Below, piece by piece: positions 1 through 7,952 of a stretch of DNA of 41,627 nucleotides. Positions within the stretch are counted from its first letter, which is position 1; each line of letters opens with the position of its first letter. The notes beneath the pieces were generated by a model. The model made no database searches, had not been told where the DNA came from, and saw only the letters and a list, made by a program, of their open reading frames with translations. Origin of the DNA: Myxococcales bacterium (lineage in GTDB: Bacteria > Myxococcota > Myxococcia > Myxococcales > JAKAPL01); assembly GCA_021783235.1 (NCBI GenBank), contig JAJXUD010000038.1, forward strand, positions 1 to 41,627, given 5' to 3'. The position numbers and the translations under genes were made by a program.

Positions 1-2
1 TT

Positions 3-119
3 CCGCAGATCGTCGCAGCCCTCGATGCCTGCGACTCCCATCTCGAGCAGCGTCAACTCACGCTCTTCCGCGAGCACTTCCCCGCGGATCGCAACCCTGA
101 ACCCCGCTGCAAATGCTAA
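3..119 (+). CDS. C-terminal end of an unrecognised protein (5'-truncated by window edge)
   Basis: An open frame enters from the left edge and ends at TAA 117-119, giving about 38 residues that finish ...EPRCKC. The piece is hydrophilic and looks like an ordinary protein tail (AALDACDSHLEQRQ...FREHFPADRNPEP). No family can be recognised from so little. Its codons (gat, cat, cgt, caa, aaa) are less GC-biased than those of the genes to the right, so it may belong to an accessory gene. It could also be a chance open frame. Confidence 0.4.
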   Translation, partial: PQIVAALDACDSHLEQRQLTLFREHFPADRNPEPRCKC

Positions 120-181
120 CGCCTATGCCCGGTCCCCCTCCGTCTTAACACCGCGACCGGCGCGATGCAGCCGAGACGCGC

Positions 182-1255
182 TCAGCCCGCCGCCCGCAAC
201 GGCGGCGCGCCGACGAAGTCGCGCCGGTAGATCCGGACCACCGCGGTGAGGAGCGAGACCACGAGCGGCCCGACGAGGAAACCCGCGAGGCCGAACGCCG
301 TGACGCCGCCCAGGACCGAGAGGAGGAGCAGGAACGGATGGAGCGACAGCCGCCCCCGCATGAGCTGCGGCCGCACCCCCTGCTCGAGGGCCAGCGAGAC
401 GACGCCCATGTAGACGAGGAGGAAGATGCCGCCGGCGAGGTGGCCCATGACGAGCAAGAGCAGGCCGGTGGGGATCCAGAGCGCGGCGGTGCCGACGACG
501 GGGACGAAGGCGAAGCCGACCTGGAGCGCCGCGAGGACGAGCGGGTGCGGGGCGCCCGCGATGGAGTAGCCGATGCCGCCGGCGATGCCGTGGAGCAGCG
601 CGAGCGAGGTCATGCCGAAGAGCACCGCCCCGGCGACGTCGCGGAAGGCGGCGCAGAACTCGCGGGCGTGCCGCTCCTCGAGCGGAACGAGGTGGATCAG
701 CTCCTCGAGCCCGCGCCGGCCGTCGGCGAAGGTGTAGTACATCGCGAGGCAGAAGAGCACGGCGTCGAGGAGCGTCCGCGAGGTGAACGCGAAGGCGCCC
801 GAGGCGGCGGTGACCAGCCGATCGCGCAAGGCCGCGATGGCCGAGGCGACCTGGGTCTCGGAGAGCCCCGTCCAGCCGACGACGTCCTGGAGGGCCCGCG
901 CGAGCGGCTCGGGCACCCTGCCGCTCCAGAGCTCCGAGAGGCCGTGGACGCCGAGGTGGCCGCGCGCGTACGAGAGGATGCCGATGGCCTCCTCGGTGAC
1001 GAGGCCCGCGAGGAAGGCGAGCGGCAGGAGGATCGCGAGGAGCACGGCGAGGGTCGCGAGGACCGCCGCGAGCCGGCGCCGGCCGCCGAGGCGGCGCTCG
1101 ACCCGCCCCTCGAGCCCGAGGAAGACCGTCGCCGTGAAGCCGCCGGTGACGACCGGGAGCAGCCAGCGGGCGACGATGTCGTAGAAGAGCCACGCGCCGC
1201 CGAGGAAGAGCGCGAAGAGCAGCCAGTTCGACCAGCGCGCCTGCATCGGGGCCAT
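182..1255 (-). CDS. AI-2E family transporter (PerM/YdiK-like membrane protein)
   Basis: About 357 residues, the usual length for the AI-2E transporter (former UPF0118/DUF20) family of polytopic inner-membrane proteins. The N-terminus has a hydrophobic hairpin (NWLLFALFLGGAWLFYDIVA), then TM segments near VLATLAVLLAILLPLAFLAG. A long soluble loop precedes the conserved C-terminal membrane half, which includes GYSIAGAPHPLVLAALQ, FVPVVGTAALWIP and the terminal FGLAGFLVGPLVVSLLTAV. This pattern is typical of the family. The substrate cannot be told from sequence; members range from autoinducer-2 exporters to Na+/H+ antiporters. The start is the first of two close Met codons (MAPMQARW) and neither has a clear ribosome site. 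It lies 104 bp after a lipoprotein gene on the same strand. Confidence 0.85.
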   Translation of the reverse strand: MAPMQARWSNWLLFALFLGGAWLFYDIVARWLLPVVTGGFTATVFLGLEGRVERRLGGRRRLAAVLATLAVLLAILLPLAFLAGLVTEEAIGILSYARGHLGVHGLSELWSGRVPEPLARALQDVVGWTGLSETQVASAIAALRDRLVTAASGAFAFTSRTLLDAVLFCLAMYYTFADGRRGLEELIHLVPLEERHAREFCAAFRDVAGAVLFGMTSLALLHGIAGGIGYSIAGAPHPLVLAALQVGFAFVPVVGTAALWIPTGLLLLVMGHLAGGIFLLVYMGVVSLALEQGVRPQLMRGRLSLHPFLLLLSVLGGVTAFGLAGFLVGPLVVSLLTAVVRIYRRDFVGAPPLRAAG

Positions 1256-1359
1256 GGCGTCGACTAAGGTGGGGACGAGGGGCTCGGACGGACAGCGGCG
1301 CCGCGAGCCCGGCCGCTCGCTCCCCCGCCCGCCTGACGGCCGTCCATCGCCGGTCCGCC

Positions 1360-2406
1360 CTACGGCGTCAGATCCACCGACCGGCTGGTCCAGGCGGTGC
1401 CGCCGCGGCCGTCGCGCACGACCTCGTAGACGGTGGCGAGGCCGCCGTCCGCGGGGCTCGTCCAGTGGATGGCGTAGCTGATGGCGCCGCCCGAGATGTT
1501 GCCGAAGCCGCCCGCGCCCACCTGCTCGTTGTCGAAGGTCCCGATCGTCGTCATGGCCGAGATGAGCCAGGTCTCGTGCAGCCGCGTCCAGCCGCCCTGG
1601 AAGTTCGGCAGGCAGTAGTCCTGCTCGGCCCCCGAGGGGATCTCGGGCGTGAGCGTGTGGGGGACGCCCGCCTGCGCGGCCACCGTCGAGGCGACGGGCA
1701 GCGTGTTGCCGTCGAGGAGGAGCGGCACGGGCGGCGGGTTTCCGTGCGGCGGCATGCCGCCGTCGGGCCCCTGCGGGCAGACGCCCGCGTCGGTCGGGTA
1801 GTCGTCGGGCACGGGCGTGAAGACGAGCAGCTTCGAGCCGTAGATGTCCTCGCCGGCGTCGGCGGCCCCGGCACCCGCGACCACGCCCGCGACCCTCACC
1901 TCGAGGCCGATCTGGAGCCAGAGGCCGAAGCGGCAGAGGCCGATCGGGTTCTGCTCGAAGGCGTCGAAGAGCGGCGTCGGCGGGCAGCTCTGCCCCGCGC
2001 CGCAGCTCTGCTGGATCTGCAGCTCGTTCAGCCCCTCGGCCACGATGTCCCAGCTCGCCGCGATGGACGAGGGGGGCCCGCTCCCGCTCGCGATGACGTA
2101 GGCGCTGCCGGTGGGGCAGCGCTCGCTGCCCGTCTGCGGGCAGAACGTCCAGCTCCAGTCGAGCGAGCGGCCGTTCCCCTGCGGGTCCGCCACGAGCGCG
2201 CTGAGCTCGACGGGGCCGGCCGTGAAGATCGCGGAGAGGTCGGGGTTGCACTGCTCTTGCGCGTAGTTGCCGTGGACCGGGTAGCGCAGCTCCGGCGGCG
2301 TCGCCGCGATGGCGAGGATGCGCAGGTCGTGGACGCTCGACGGGTTGTCCGACGGGAGCGCGCAGGCCGCCGCGAAGAGCGGCGCGAGGAGGACGAGGCG
2401 GCGCAT
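1360..2406 (-). CDS. Lipoprotein encoded directly after a TonB-dependent receptor
   Basis: 348 residues. The N-terminus MRRLVLLAPLFAAAC is a signal peptide ending in a lipobox with Cys15, so the product should be lipid-anchored and probably faces the outer membrane. The body is acidic, Pro/Gly-rich and has paired cysteines (CNPD, CPQTGSERC, QQSCGAGQSC, GLCRFG, GVCPQG, QDYC), suggesting a disulfide-stabilised extracytoplasmic fold. No known domain was recognised. The start codon follows the stop codon of the upstream receptor gene with no gap, so the two are almost certainly translated from one mRNA. The inferred role is a surface partner of that receptor, for example in ligand capture; this is not shown by sequence. 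Confidence 0.8.
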   Translation of the reverse strand: MRRLVLLAPLFAAACALPSDNPSSVHDLRILAIAATPPELRYPVHGNYAQEQCNPDLSAIFTAGPVELSALVADPQGNGRSLDWSWTFCPQTGSERCPTGSAYVIASGSGPPSSIAASWDIVAEGLNELQIQQSCGAGQSCPPTPLFDAFEQNPIGLCRFGLWLQIGLEVRVAGVVAGAGAADAGEDIYGSKLLVFTPVPDDYPTDAGVCPQGPDGGMPPHGNPPPVPLLLDGNTLPVASTVAAQAGVPHTLTPEIPSGAEQDYCLPNFQGGWTRLHETWLISAMTTIGTFDNEQVGAGGFGNISGGAISYAIHWTSPADGGLATVYEVVRDGRGGTAWTSRSVDLTP

Positions 2407-4953
2407 CTAGTACTCACCCCGGACGCCGAGCATGGGGAGGATCGGGTAGCTCGGGATGACGGTGAAGGTCCGGTAGCGGTAGTCGTAGATCGTCCCCTCC
2501 TCGTTCTGCGCGTCGGTCGCGTTCCAGCAGTCGAGGTAGACGTCGAGCTTCCAGGTCTCGAAGGCGAACTCCTTGTCGATCCGGACGTCGAGCTGCCGGA
2601 AGAGCGGCAGCCGCTGGCCGTCGACCGGGCCGTAGATCGGGATGTAGCTGTCCTGGTCCGAATCGAACGTCGCGTCGTCGACGGGGGTGAACGGCAGCCC
2701 CGAGACGAGCCTGAAGCGCGCGCCGAAGGTCCAGCCGGCGCCCGCGTTGTAGCTCGCCACCGCCGCGAGGATGTGCGTCTCGTCGTAGGCCGACAGCCCC
2801 CAGGCCTGGTTCGTCCCGGCATCGAACTCCGAGCGCGAGAGCGTGTACGACAGCCAGCCGAAGAAGCGGCTCGAGAAGTCGTGGTGGAGGTAGACCTCGA
2901 GGCCGTAGGCCCGGCCCATCCCGCCGTTGTCGAAGTTCGAGCCGCCTGGGCCCGCCGAGGCGAAGAAGCCGTTCACGAGGTTGAAGCGGTCGCTGTAGAA
3001 GCCGACGAGGCTCAGCGAGAGGGGCGGCAGGATCTGGACCTCGAAGCCGCCCGAGTACTGCAGCGCCGACTCGAGCGCGAGGTCCGGGCTGCCGAACTGC
3101 GCGTCGAAGTACTGCGCGAGCGGCGGCTCGTCGTAGAGGCCCACCGATCCCTTGATCGCGAACTTCGGGCTGAGCTGCCAGCGCAGCACGAGGCGCGGCT
3201 CGACGTCGGACCGCTGGCCGCCCGGCACGTGGTACTCGTCGAAGCGGAGCCCCGGCACGATGCGAATGCCCCGCGGCAGCTCCCAGACGGCCTGCGCCCA
3301 CGGCGCGAGGTCGAGCTGGTGAAAGGCGCGCGTGAAGCTCTGGCTCCCCTGCTCCACCGACGACCCCGGGAAGGGCATGTAGTTGGGGATCGTCGGGACG
3401 GTGACCTGGTAGTAGGCGACCTGGTAGCTCACGTCCTCGCCGAAGTCGAAGTGGAGCCGCTTCGAGATCTCGTAGGACATGTCGTGGCGGAGGGCCAGGG
3501 TGTCGACGGTGTCGGAGAGCCCGGCGACGAAGCCGAGGTCGTCGATCTCGGTGCCGATCATCGGCGCGACCGTCGATTTGAAGGGGCCGTTCTGGTAGAT
3601 CCAGCGCGCCACCGCCCGGTGGAACTGAGACATGTAGTTCAGGCTGAAGCCCGGGACGCCGCCGCCGCCGCCCGTCACCACCTGAAGGTTGTCGTTCGAG
3701 CCGTAGAGCATGATGTCGAAGCGGTTCCGGTCGGTCGGCTTCCCGTGGTCGAGCTTCACCTGGTAGTCCCAGAAGTAGGGGACGATGACCGTCCCCGCGC
3801 CGAGGAACGGCTTCAGAAAGAAATCGAAGTAGGAGCGGCGCCCGGCGACGGCGAGGCTCGTGTCGTCGCCGAGCGGCACCTCGACGAAGGCCGAGGCGAA
3901 CTCGGTGTTGATGTCGCCGACCGCGTGCACCCGGTCGGAGTCGGGCTTGCGGCTCTTCGCGTCGACGACGCCGCCGATGCCGTGGCCGTACATCGCCCCC
4001 TGCCCGCCCGGGTAGAAGTCGATCGTGTCGACGAACTCGGGGTTGATGACCGCCGGGCCGCCGCCGAAGTGGTAGATGAGCGGCACCTGCAGCCCGTCGA
4101 TGTAGAAGTCGGTGTCCTGGGGATCGGCGCCGCGCACGATGAGGAAGCCGAGGTCGAACGGGCTGCGCGCCACGCCGGGCAGATCGGTGATGACGTGGAG
4201 CGGATCGCCGAGCGTGCCGGGGGCGAGCCGGATCTCCTCGCGCGCGAGCGTGTAGCGCTCGACGACGTCCGAGGGGGCGGTGGTCTTCACCACCGTGTGG
4301 AAGCCCTCGAGCTTCGGGCGCAGGTAGAAGGTGAGATCGAGCGACTTGCCGTGCACGTCGACCGCCTTCACGAGCGGCTCGAAGCCCGCCGCGAAGATCT
4401 CGAAGCCGTGCATCCCGAGCGGCACCCGCGCCTCGAAGCGCCCGCCCTCGCCGGCGGAGAGCTCCGCGAGGCCCGAGATCCGGACGGTCGCGCCGACCAC
4501 GGGCTTCTTCGTGGCGCGGGTCAGGACGCGGCCCGTGACCGGGATCAGCGCGCCCGGGGGCGGCGCCTTCGGCTTCACGATCTGCGGCTTGCCGAGGACG
4601 AAGTGGTAGACGTAGCCGATGGTGACCGGCGCCGGGACATGGTCGATCTCGGCGGGGGAGAAGACGAACTGCTTCACGGCCGCGACCGCGGCCTCGTCGA
4701 AGCCGTGGCCCGCGGGCTTCACCACCCGCGCGTCAGTCACCTTGCCGTCGGCGCCGATGTCGATCTCGAGCCCCACGTCGCCCGTGATCCCCTTCTCCTC
4801 GGCCTCCTTCGGGTAGGCGGCGCCGACGAACTTCACGAGCGCGGGCGCGCGGGTGAGGACCGGCGCGTGCGTGGGCTGCGCCGGCGGCAGCTCCTCCTGG
4901 CCGAGCGCGCTCGACGCGAGCGCGAGGAGCGCGAGGAGGGCGAGGCGCTTCAC
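2407..4953 (-). CDS. TonB-dependent receptor with an N-terminal TonB-like domain
   Basis: 848 residues from a GTG start whose GTGA overlaps the upstream HAD gene's stop. A signal peptide (MKRLALLALLALASSALG) leads to a TonB C-terminal-like domain at about residues 35-115 (YPKEAEEKGITGDVGLEIDI, GFDEAAVAAVKQFVFSPA). A carboxypeptidase-regulatory-like beta sandwich follows at about 135-215 (VTGRVLTRATKKPVVGATVR), then a plug with LGDPLHVITDLPGVAR and FLIVRGADPQDTDFYIDG. The rest is a beta-barrel. The predicted location is the outer membrane, for energised uptake of a large ligand. The fused TonB-like domain is unusual next to enteric receptors but known among myxobacterial ones. The substrate is unknown; the neighbours are a phosphatase and a lipoprotein. 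Confidence 0.9.
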   Translation of the reverse strand: MKRLALLALLALASSALGQEELPPAQPTHAPVLTRAPALVKFVGAAYPKEAEEKGITGDVGLEIDIGADGKVTDARVVKPAGHGFDEAAVAAVKQFVFSPAEIDHVPAPVTIGYVYHFVLGKPQIVKPKAPPPGALIPVTGRVLTRATKKPVVGATVRISGLAELSAGEGGRFEARVPLGMHGFEIFAAGFEPLVKAVDVHGKSLDLTFYLRPKLEGFHTVVKTTAPSDVVERYTLAREEIRLAPGTLGDPLHVITDLPGVARSPFDLGFLIVRGADPQDTDFYIDGLQVPLIYHFGGGPAVINPEFVDTIDFYPGGQGAMYGHGIGGVVDAKSRKPDSDRVHAVGDINTEFASAFVEVPLGDDTSLAVAGRRSYFDFFLKPFLGAGTVIVPYFWDYQVKLDHGKPTDRNRFDIMLYGSNDNLQVVTGGGGGVPGFSLNYMSQFHRAVARWIYQNGPFKSTVAPMIGTEIDDLGFVAGLSDTVDTLALRHDMSYEISKRLHFDFGEDVSYQVAYYQVTVPTIPNYMPFPGSSVEQGSQSFTRAFHQLDLAPWAQAVWELPRGIRIVPGLRFDEYHVPGGQRSDVEPRLVLRWQLSPKFAIKGSVGLYDEPPLAQYFDAQFGSPDLALESALQYSGGFEVQILPPLSLSLVGFYSDRFNLVNGFFASAGPGGSNFDNGGMGRAYGLEVYLHHDFSSRFFGWLSYTLSRSEFDAGTNQAWGLSAYDETHILAAVASYNAGAGWTFGARFRLVSGLPFTPVDDATFDSDQDSYIPIYGPVDGQRLPLFRQLDVRIDKEFAFETWKLDVYLDCWNATDAQNEEGTIYDYRYRTFTVIPSYPILPMLGVRGEY

Positions 4954-5684
4954 GGCCGCCCGCCGACCGGCCGCTCGACGAAGAGCCGCAGCCAGCCGCG
5001 CCGGGCCGCCTCGCGGCCGAGCATCGTCTCGCCGCCGACTGGCAGCACCGCCACGGAGAGCTTCGCGCGGGAGAGGAGCGGCGCGTCGAGCATGGAGTTG
5101 CCGAAGGCGAGGTCGGGGTCGCGGCCCGCGCGGGCGCGCAAGAGATCGGGCTTCCCCTCGAGCGTCGGGACCTGCAGCGGCTTCGAGCCGAGGAGGCCGT
5201 CCTCGACGTCGAGCTCGACGCCGACGATCCGCTCGAGCGGCAGCCCGAGCCGGCGAGCGCCCGGCTCGACCGACCAGCGGTTGCTCGCGCTGACGACGAA
5301 GACCTCCCAGCCGCGCGCGAGGAGGCGGCGGAGGATCCGCTCGACCTTCGGGAAGAGGGCCCGATCGAACTCCTCCTCGAAGACCCGCTCCGAGAGCGCC
5401 CGGACGAGCGAGAGCGGCAGCCCCGCCATGAGCCGGGCGGCGAAGGCGAAGCCGTCGCGCGGGTCGATCTCGACTCGGCGGGCGTACTCGGCGAAGACGT
5501 CGCCCGCGGGCGGCGAGAGGAGCCGCTTCTCCCGGATGAGCCGCAGCAGGAGCGCCTCGCCGACGTCGCCGTGCCAGAGGGTGCCGTCGGCGTCGAAGGC
5601 CGCGAGGCCTGGCGGCCCCTCGATCCGCGCCTCGAGCGGCGCGAGCTCGCCATCCAAAGCCACGGAATTCGGGCCAGTGCTCAC
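4950..5684 (-). CDS. HAD-superfamily (subfamily IB) phosphatase, phosphoserine-phosphatase-like
   Basis: 244 residues with all HAD motifs. Motif I is AAFDADGTLWHGD (nucleophile Asp and acid Asp), motif II is the Ser of FVVSASNRWSVEP, the motif III basic residue lies in the GSKPLQVPTLEGKPDLL stretch, and motif IV is LAFGNSMLDAPLL. The layout matches HAD-IB enzymes such as SerB and related hydrolases, but the substrate is not evident and no ACT domain is present. The start is GTG at 5684; an in-frame GTG seven codons later is an alternative. Its stop overlaps the start of the TonB receptor (GTGA), so it is the first gene of that leftward operon. It diverges from the nitrilase gene across 76 bp that must hold both promoters. 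Confidence 0.85.
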   Translation of the reverse strand: MSTGPNSVALDGELAPLEARIEGPPGLAAFDADGTLWHGDVGEALLLRLIREKRLLSPPAGDVFAEYARRVEIDPRDGFAFAARLMAGLPLSLVRALSERVFEEEFDRALFPKVERILRRLLARGWEVFVVSASNRWSVEPGARRLGLPLERIVGVELDVEDGLLGSKPLQVPTLEGKPDLLRARAGRDPDLAFGNSMLDAPLLSRAKLSVAVLPVGGETMLGREAARRGWLRLFVERPVGGRP

Positions 5685-5760
5685 GGCGGCGCGGACCCTA
5701 TGGGGAGCCGTGCCCCCGAGTCAATTTGGAAAGCTGCTTCGCGGTGCTAGCTTCGCGCGC

Positions 5761-6735
5761 ATGCTCGCCGCCGTCTGCCAGATGACCTCGGGGCCCGATC
5801 GGGCGAAGAACCTCGCGCAGGCCCAGGAGCTGCTCGCGCGGGCCGCGGCGCGCGGCGCCCGCTTCGCGGCGCTCCCCGAGAACTTCGAGCTGATGGCCTC
5901 CGCCGAGGAGAAGCGGGCGCAGGCCGAGCCGCTCGACGGGCCGACGCTCGGCGCGCTCTGCGAGACGGCCCGCGCGCTCGGGATCTGGCTGCTCGCGGGC
6001 TCGTTCGCCGAGCGCACGGAGGCGGGGCTCCTCGTGCGAAACACGAGCGCGCTCGTCGACGACCGGGGCGAGATCCGGGCGGTCTACCGGAAGATCCACC
6101 TCTTCGACGTCGACGTCGGCGACGGCGTGAGCTACCGCGAGAGCGACCTCGTCGAGCCCGGGAGCGAGACCGTCGTCGCGCCGACCCCGCTCGGCGAGCT
6201 CGGCCTCTCGATCTGCTACGACCTGCGCTTCCCCGAGCTCTACCGGCGGCTCTCGCGCGCGGGCGCGAAGCTGCTCGCGGTGCCGTCGGCCTTCACGCTG
6301 ATGACCGGCAAGGACCACTGGGAGCTGCTCCTGCGGGCCCGGGCGGTGGAGAACCAGTGCTACGTCGTCGCCCCCGCCCAGTTCGGGGAGCAGCCGGGCA
6401 ACCGGCGGACCTGGGGCCGCTCGATGATCGTCGACCCCTGGGGCACCGTCCTCGCCTGCTGCCCGGACGGTATCGGCGTCGCGCTCGCGGAGATCGACCT
6501 CGCGGCGCTGGAGCGCATCCGCCGCTCGCTGCCCGCGCTCGAGCAGCGCAAGCTCGACCTGTCGTCGGCCTCCGCCGCCCGTCAGCGCCACTCGGAGACG
6601 GCCGGGAACAGGAGCACGTCCTCGATCTTCTCGGCGCCGACGAGCAGCATGAGCAGCCGGTCGAGCCCCACCGCGACGCCGCCCGAGGGCGGCATCCGCC
6701 CCACCGCCTCGAGGAACCGCTCGTCGAGCGGGTAG
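5761..6735 (+). CDS. Carbon-nitrogen hydrolase (Nit1 / deaminated glutathione amidase type)
   Basis: 324 residues. The nitrilase-superfamily triad is visible: Glu40 (LPENFE), Lys111 (YRKIHLFDVDV) and Cys152 (ICYDLRFPELYR). The KIHLFDVDV..G..Y.ES string is characteristic of the Nit1 branch, which hydrolyses the amide of deaminated glutathione as metabolite repair in the cytosol; assignment at that level is probable, not certain. The catalytic domain ends near residue 268 (LPALEQRKLDL). The remaining 56 residues are Ser/Arg/Pro-rich and lie antisense to the 3' end of the convergent epmA-like gene, 154 bp of shared DNA. This tail is probably a read-on caused by loss of the ancestral stop. Confidence 0.88.
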   Translation: MLAAVCQMTSGPDRAKNLAQAQELLARAAARGARFAALPENFELMASAEEKRAQAEPLDGPTLGALCETARALGIWLLAGSFAERTEAGLLVRNTSALVDDRGEIRAVYRKIHLFDVDVGDGVSYRESDLVEPGSETVVAPTPLGELGLSICYDLRFPELYRRLSRAGAKLLAVPSAFTLMTGKDHWELLLRARAVENQCYVVAPAQFGEQPGNRRTWGRSMIVDPWGTVLACCPDGIGVALAEIDLAALERIRRSLPALEQRKLDLSSASAARQRHSETAGNRSTSSIFSAPTSSMSSRSSPTATPPEGGIRPTASRNRSSSG

Positions 6736-7490
6736 ACCGGCCTTCCCGCCGCGCGCCGCTGCGCCTGCTCGTGGACGAGGCGGCGCCGCTGCTCGACCGC
6801 GTCGTTCAGCTCGCCGAAGCCGTTCGCGAGCTCGAGGCCGCCCGCGTAGAGCTCGAAGCGGTCGGCGGTGCCGTCGGGCTTCAGCCGGGCGAGCGCCGCC
6901 ATCGAGCCCGGCCAGTCGACGAGGAACGTCGGCGCCCGCCGGCCCAGCGCGGGCTCGATCCGATCGAGGAAGAGGCGGAAGAAGGCGTCCTCGTCCTCCG
7001 GCACGACGAGCCCCTCCCGGGCGAACGCCTCGCGGACGGTCAGCCGCTCGAATGGCGCGGCGAGCGGCGCCCCCGAGGTCGCCCAGCGCTCCTCGGCCGC
7101 CGCGTGGACGATCGCCTCGAGGTCCGCCATCACCTCGAACGAACTCCCCGGCGAACGGTAGTGCTCGAGCATCGTGAACTCGGGGTTGTGCGCCGCCGCC
7201 GCCTCGCCGTTGCGGAACGCCTTGCAGATGGTGAAGACGTGCCCCATCCCCTCGGCGAGCAGCCGCTTCATCGCGTACTCGGGCGAGCTGTGCAGGTAGA
7301 GCCGCCGCGCCGGCACGTCGCCGAGCTCCGGGGCGAACTCGCTCTCGAACGCCGTGATGTGAGGCTCCATGCCGGGCGCCGGCACGAGGCAGGGGGTCTC
7401 GACCTCGAGGTAGCCGCGCGCGCCGAGCGTCTCGCGGATCACGGCGTTCAGCCGAGCCCGCGCCCGGGCGATCTCCTTGCGATCTCTCAT
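6582..7490 (-). CDS. epmA: EF-P--(R)-beta-lysine ligase-like protein (EpmA/GenX/PoxA)
   Basis: 302 residues from ATG 7490, with an AGGA-like ribosome site about 10 bp upstream; an earlier in-frame Met at 7547 would add only low-complexity Ala/Arg sequence. It is a stand-alone class II lysyl-tRNA-synthetase catalytic core without the anticodon-binding domain, the hallmark of EpmA, which attaches (R)-beta-lysine to elongation factor P. Motif 1 lies around YLEVETPCLVP. Motif 2 is FTICKAFRNGE with HNPEFTMLEHYR, and motif 3 is GVAVGLDRLLMLLVG. Neither efp nor epmB is in the window. Its 3' 154 bp overlap the convergent amidase gene. Confidence 0.88.
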   Translation of the reverse strand: MRDRKEIARARARLNAVIRETLGARGYLEVETPCLVPAPGMEPHITAFESEFAPELGDVPARRLYLHSSPEYAMKRLLAEGMGHVFTICKAFRNGEAAAAHNPEFTMLEHYRSPGSSFEVMADLEAIVHAAAEERWATSGAPLAAPFERLTVREAFAREGLVVPEDEDAFFRLFLDRIEPALGRRAPTFLVDWPGSMAALARLKPDGTADRFELYAGGLELANGFGELNDAVEQRRRLVHEQAQRRAAGRPVYPLDERFLEAVGRMPPSGGVAVGLDRLLMLLVGAEKIEDVLLFPAVSEWR

Positions 7491-7625
7491 GGTCCGCGTC
7501 CTGCTAGCAGCCCTTCCGGCTCGGGTCCAGGCCTCGCGGGCGGGCATCGCAGACCGTGCATGTATGGGGCCGCGTGTGGATCGGCGGCGAGACGGTGGGC
7601 GTCCCCGGCAGATCCAGCCAGATCA

Positions 7626-7766
7626 TCATGGCCCTATCGTGCTTCCACCTCCGCTCGTGCCGCCGCTCCCGCTCGTTCCGGTTCCGCCCGTGGTGCTGCT
7701 GCTGGCGGGGGTCGAGCAGCCGAGACCCGCGAGCAGCGCGAGCGACGCGATCACCGAACGGCGCAT
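7626..7766 (-). CDS. Small lipoprotein, 46 residues
   Basis: A short open frame MRRSVIASLALLAGLGC with a classical lipobox (LAGLGC), followed by a Ser/Thr/Gly linker ending SGGGSTIGP. A strong ribosome site (GAGGAGG on the minus strand, about 7 bp before ATG) supports real translation. The mature peptide is only about 29 residues of linker, which is odd: such linkers usually lead into a Cys-rich or globular domain. After the stop codon a different frame (7625-7504) continues with a CTVCDARPRG..PSRKGC-like tail, so the gene may be frameshifted. Function unknown. Confidence 0.6.
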   Translation of the reverse strand: MRRSVIASLALLAGLGCSTPASSSTTGGTGTSGSGGTSGGGSTIGP

Positions 7767-7901
7767 GGGTGTGCTCCTCCTCGACGGGCCGCTTGGGACG
7801 GCGCCGCCCCCCCCCCGGCCATTCATCTCCGTCCGCCGGGAGCTGACCTCCCGCTCGGGCAAGCAGTCTTGCCACTCTGGACTTGCATGTGATCTGCGGG
7901 C

Positions 7902-7931
7902 TTGACCTCCGCCGAGAAGCGCTGATACGAG
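7902..7931 (+). promoter_or_regulatory. Possible sigma70-type promoter for the protease cassette
   Basis: TTGACC at 7902-7907 resembles a -35 box (5 of 6). An 18-bp spacer leads to TACGAG at 7926-7931, a poor -10 box. It lies about 20 bp before the ATG of the SDH-family protease, leaving a short leader (GAAAGGGCTGGGATCGC) with a weak purine-rich ribosome site. Only the -35 half is convincing. Confidence 0.35.
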
Positions 7932-7952
7932 CCGTGAAAGGGCTGGGATCGC

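Noticed and set aside
1303-1320. Hairpin GCGAGC-CCGGCC-GCTCGC as terminator after the 348-residue lipoprotein gene
   Set aside because: A 6-bp stem is expected by chance in such GC-rich DNA, and the next gene may be cotranscribed.
1465-6735. 1,756-codon open frame on the plus strand
   Set aside because: It is an antisense shadow of the lipoprotein, receptor and HAD genes; only its final part (from 5761) is the real amidase.
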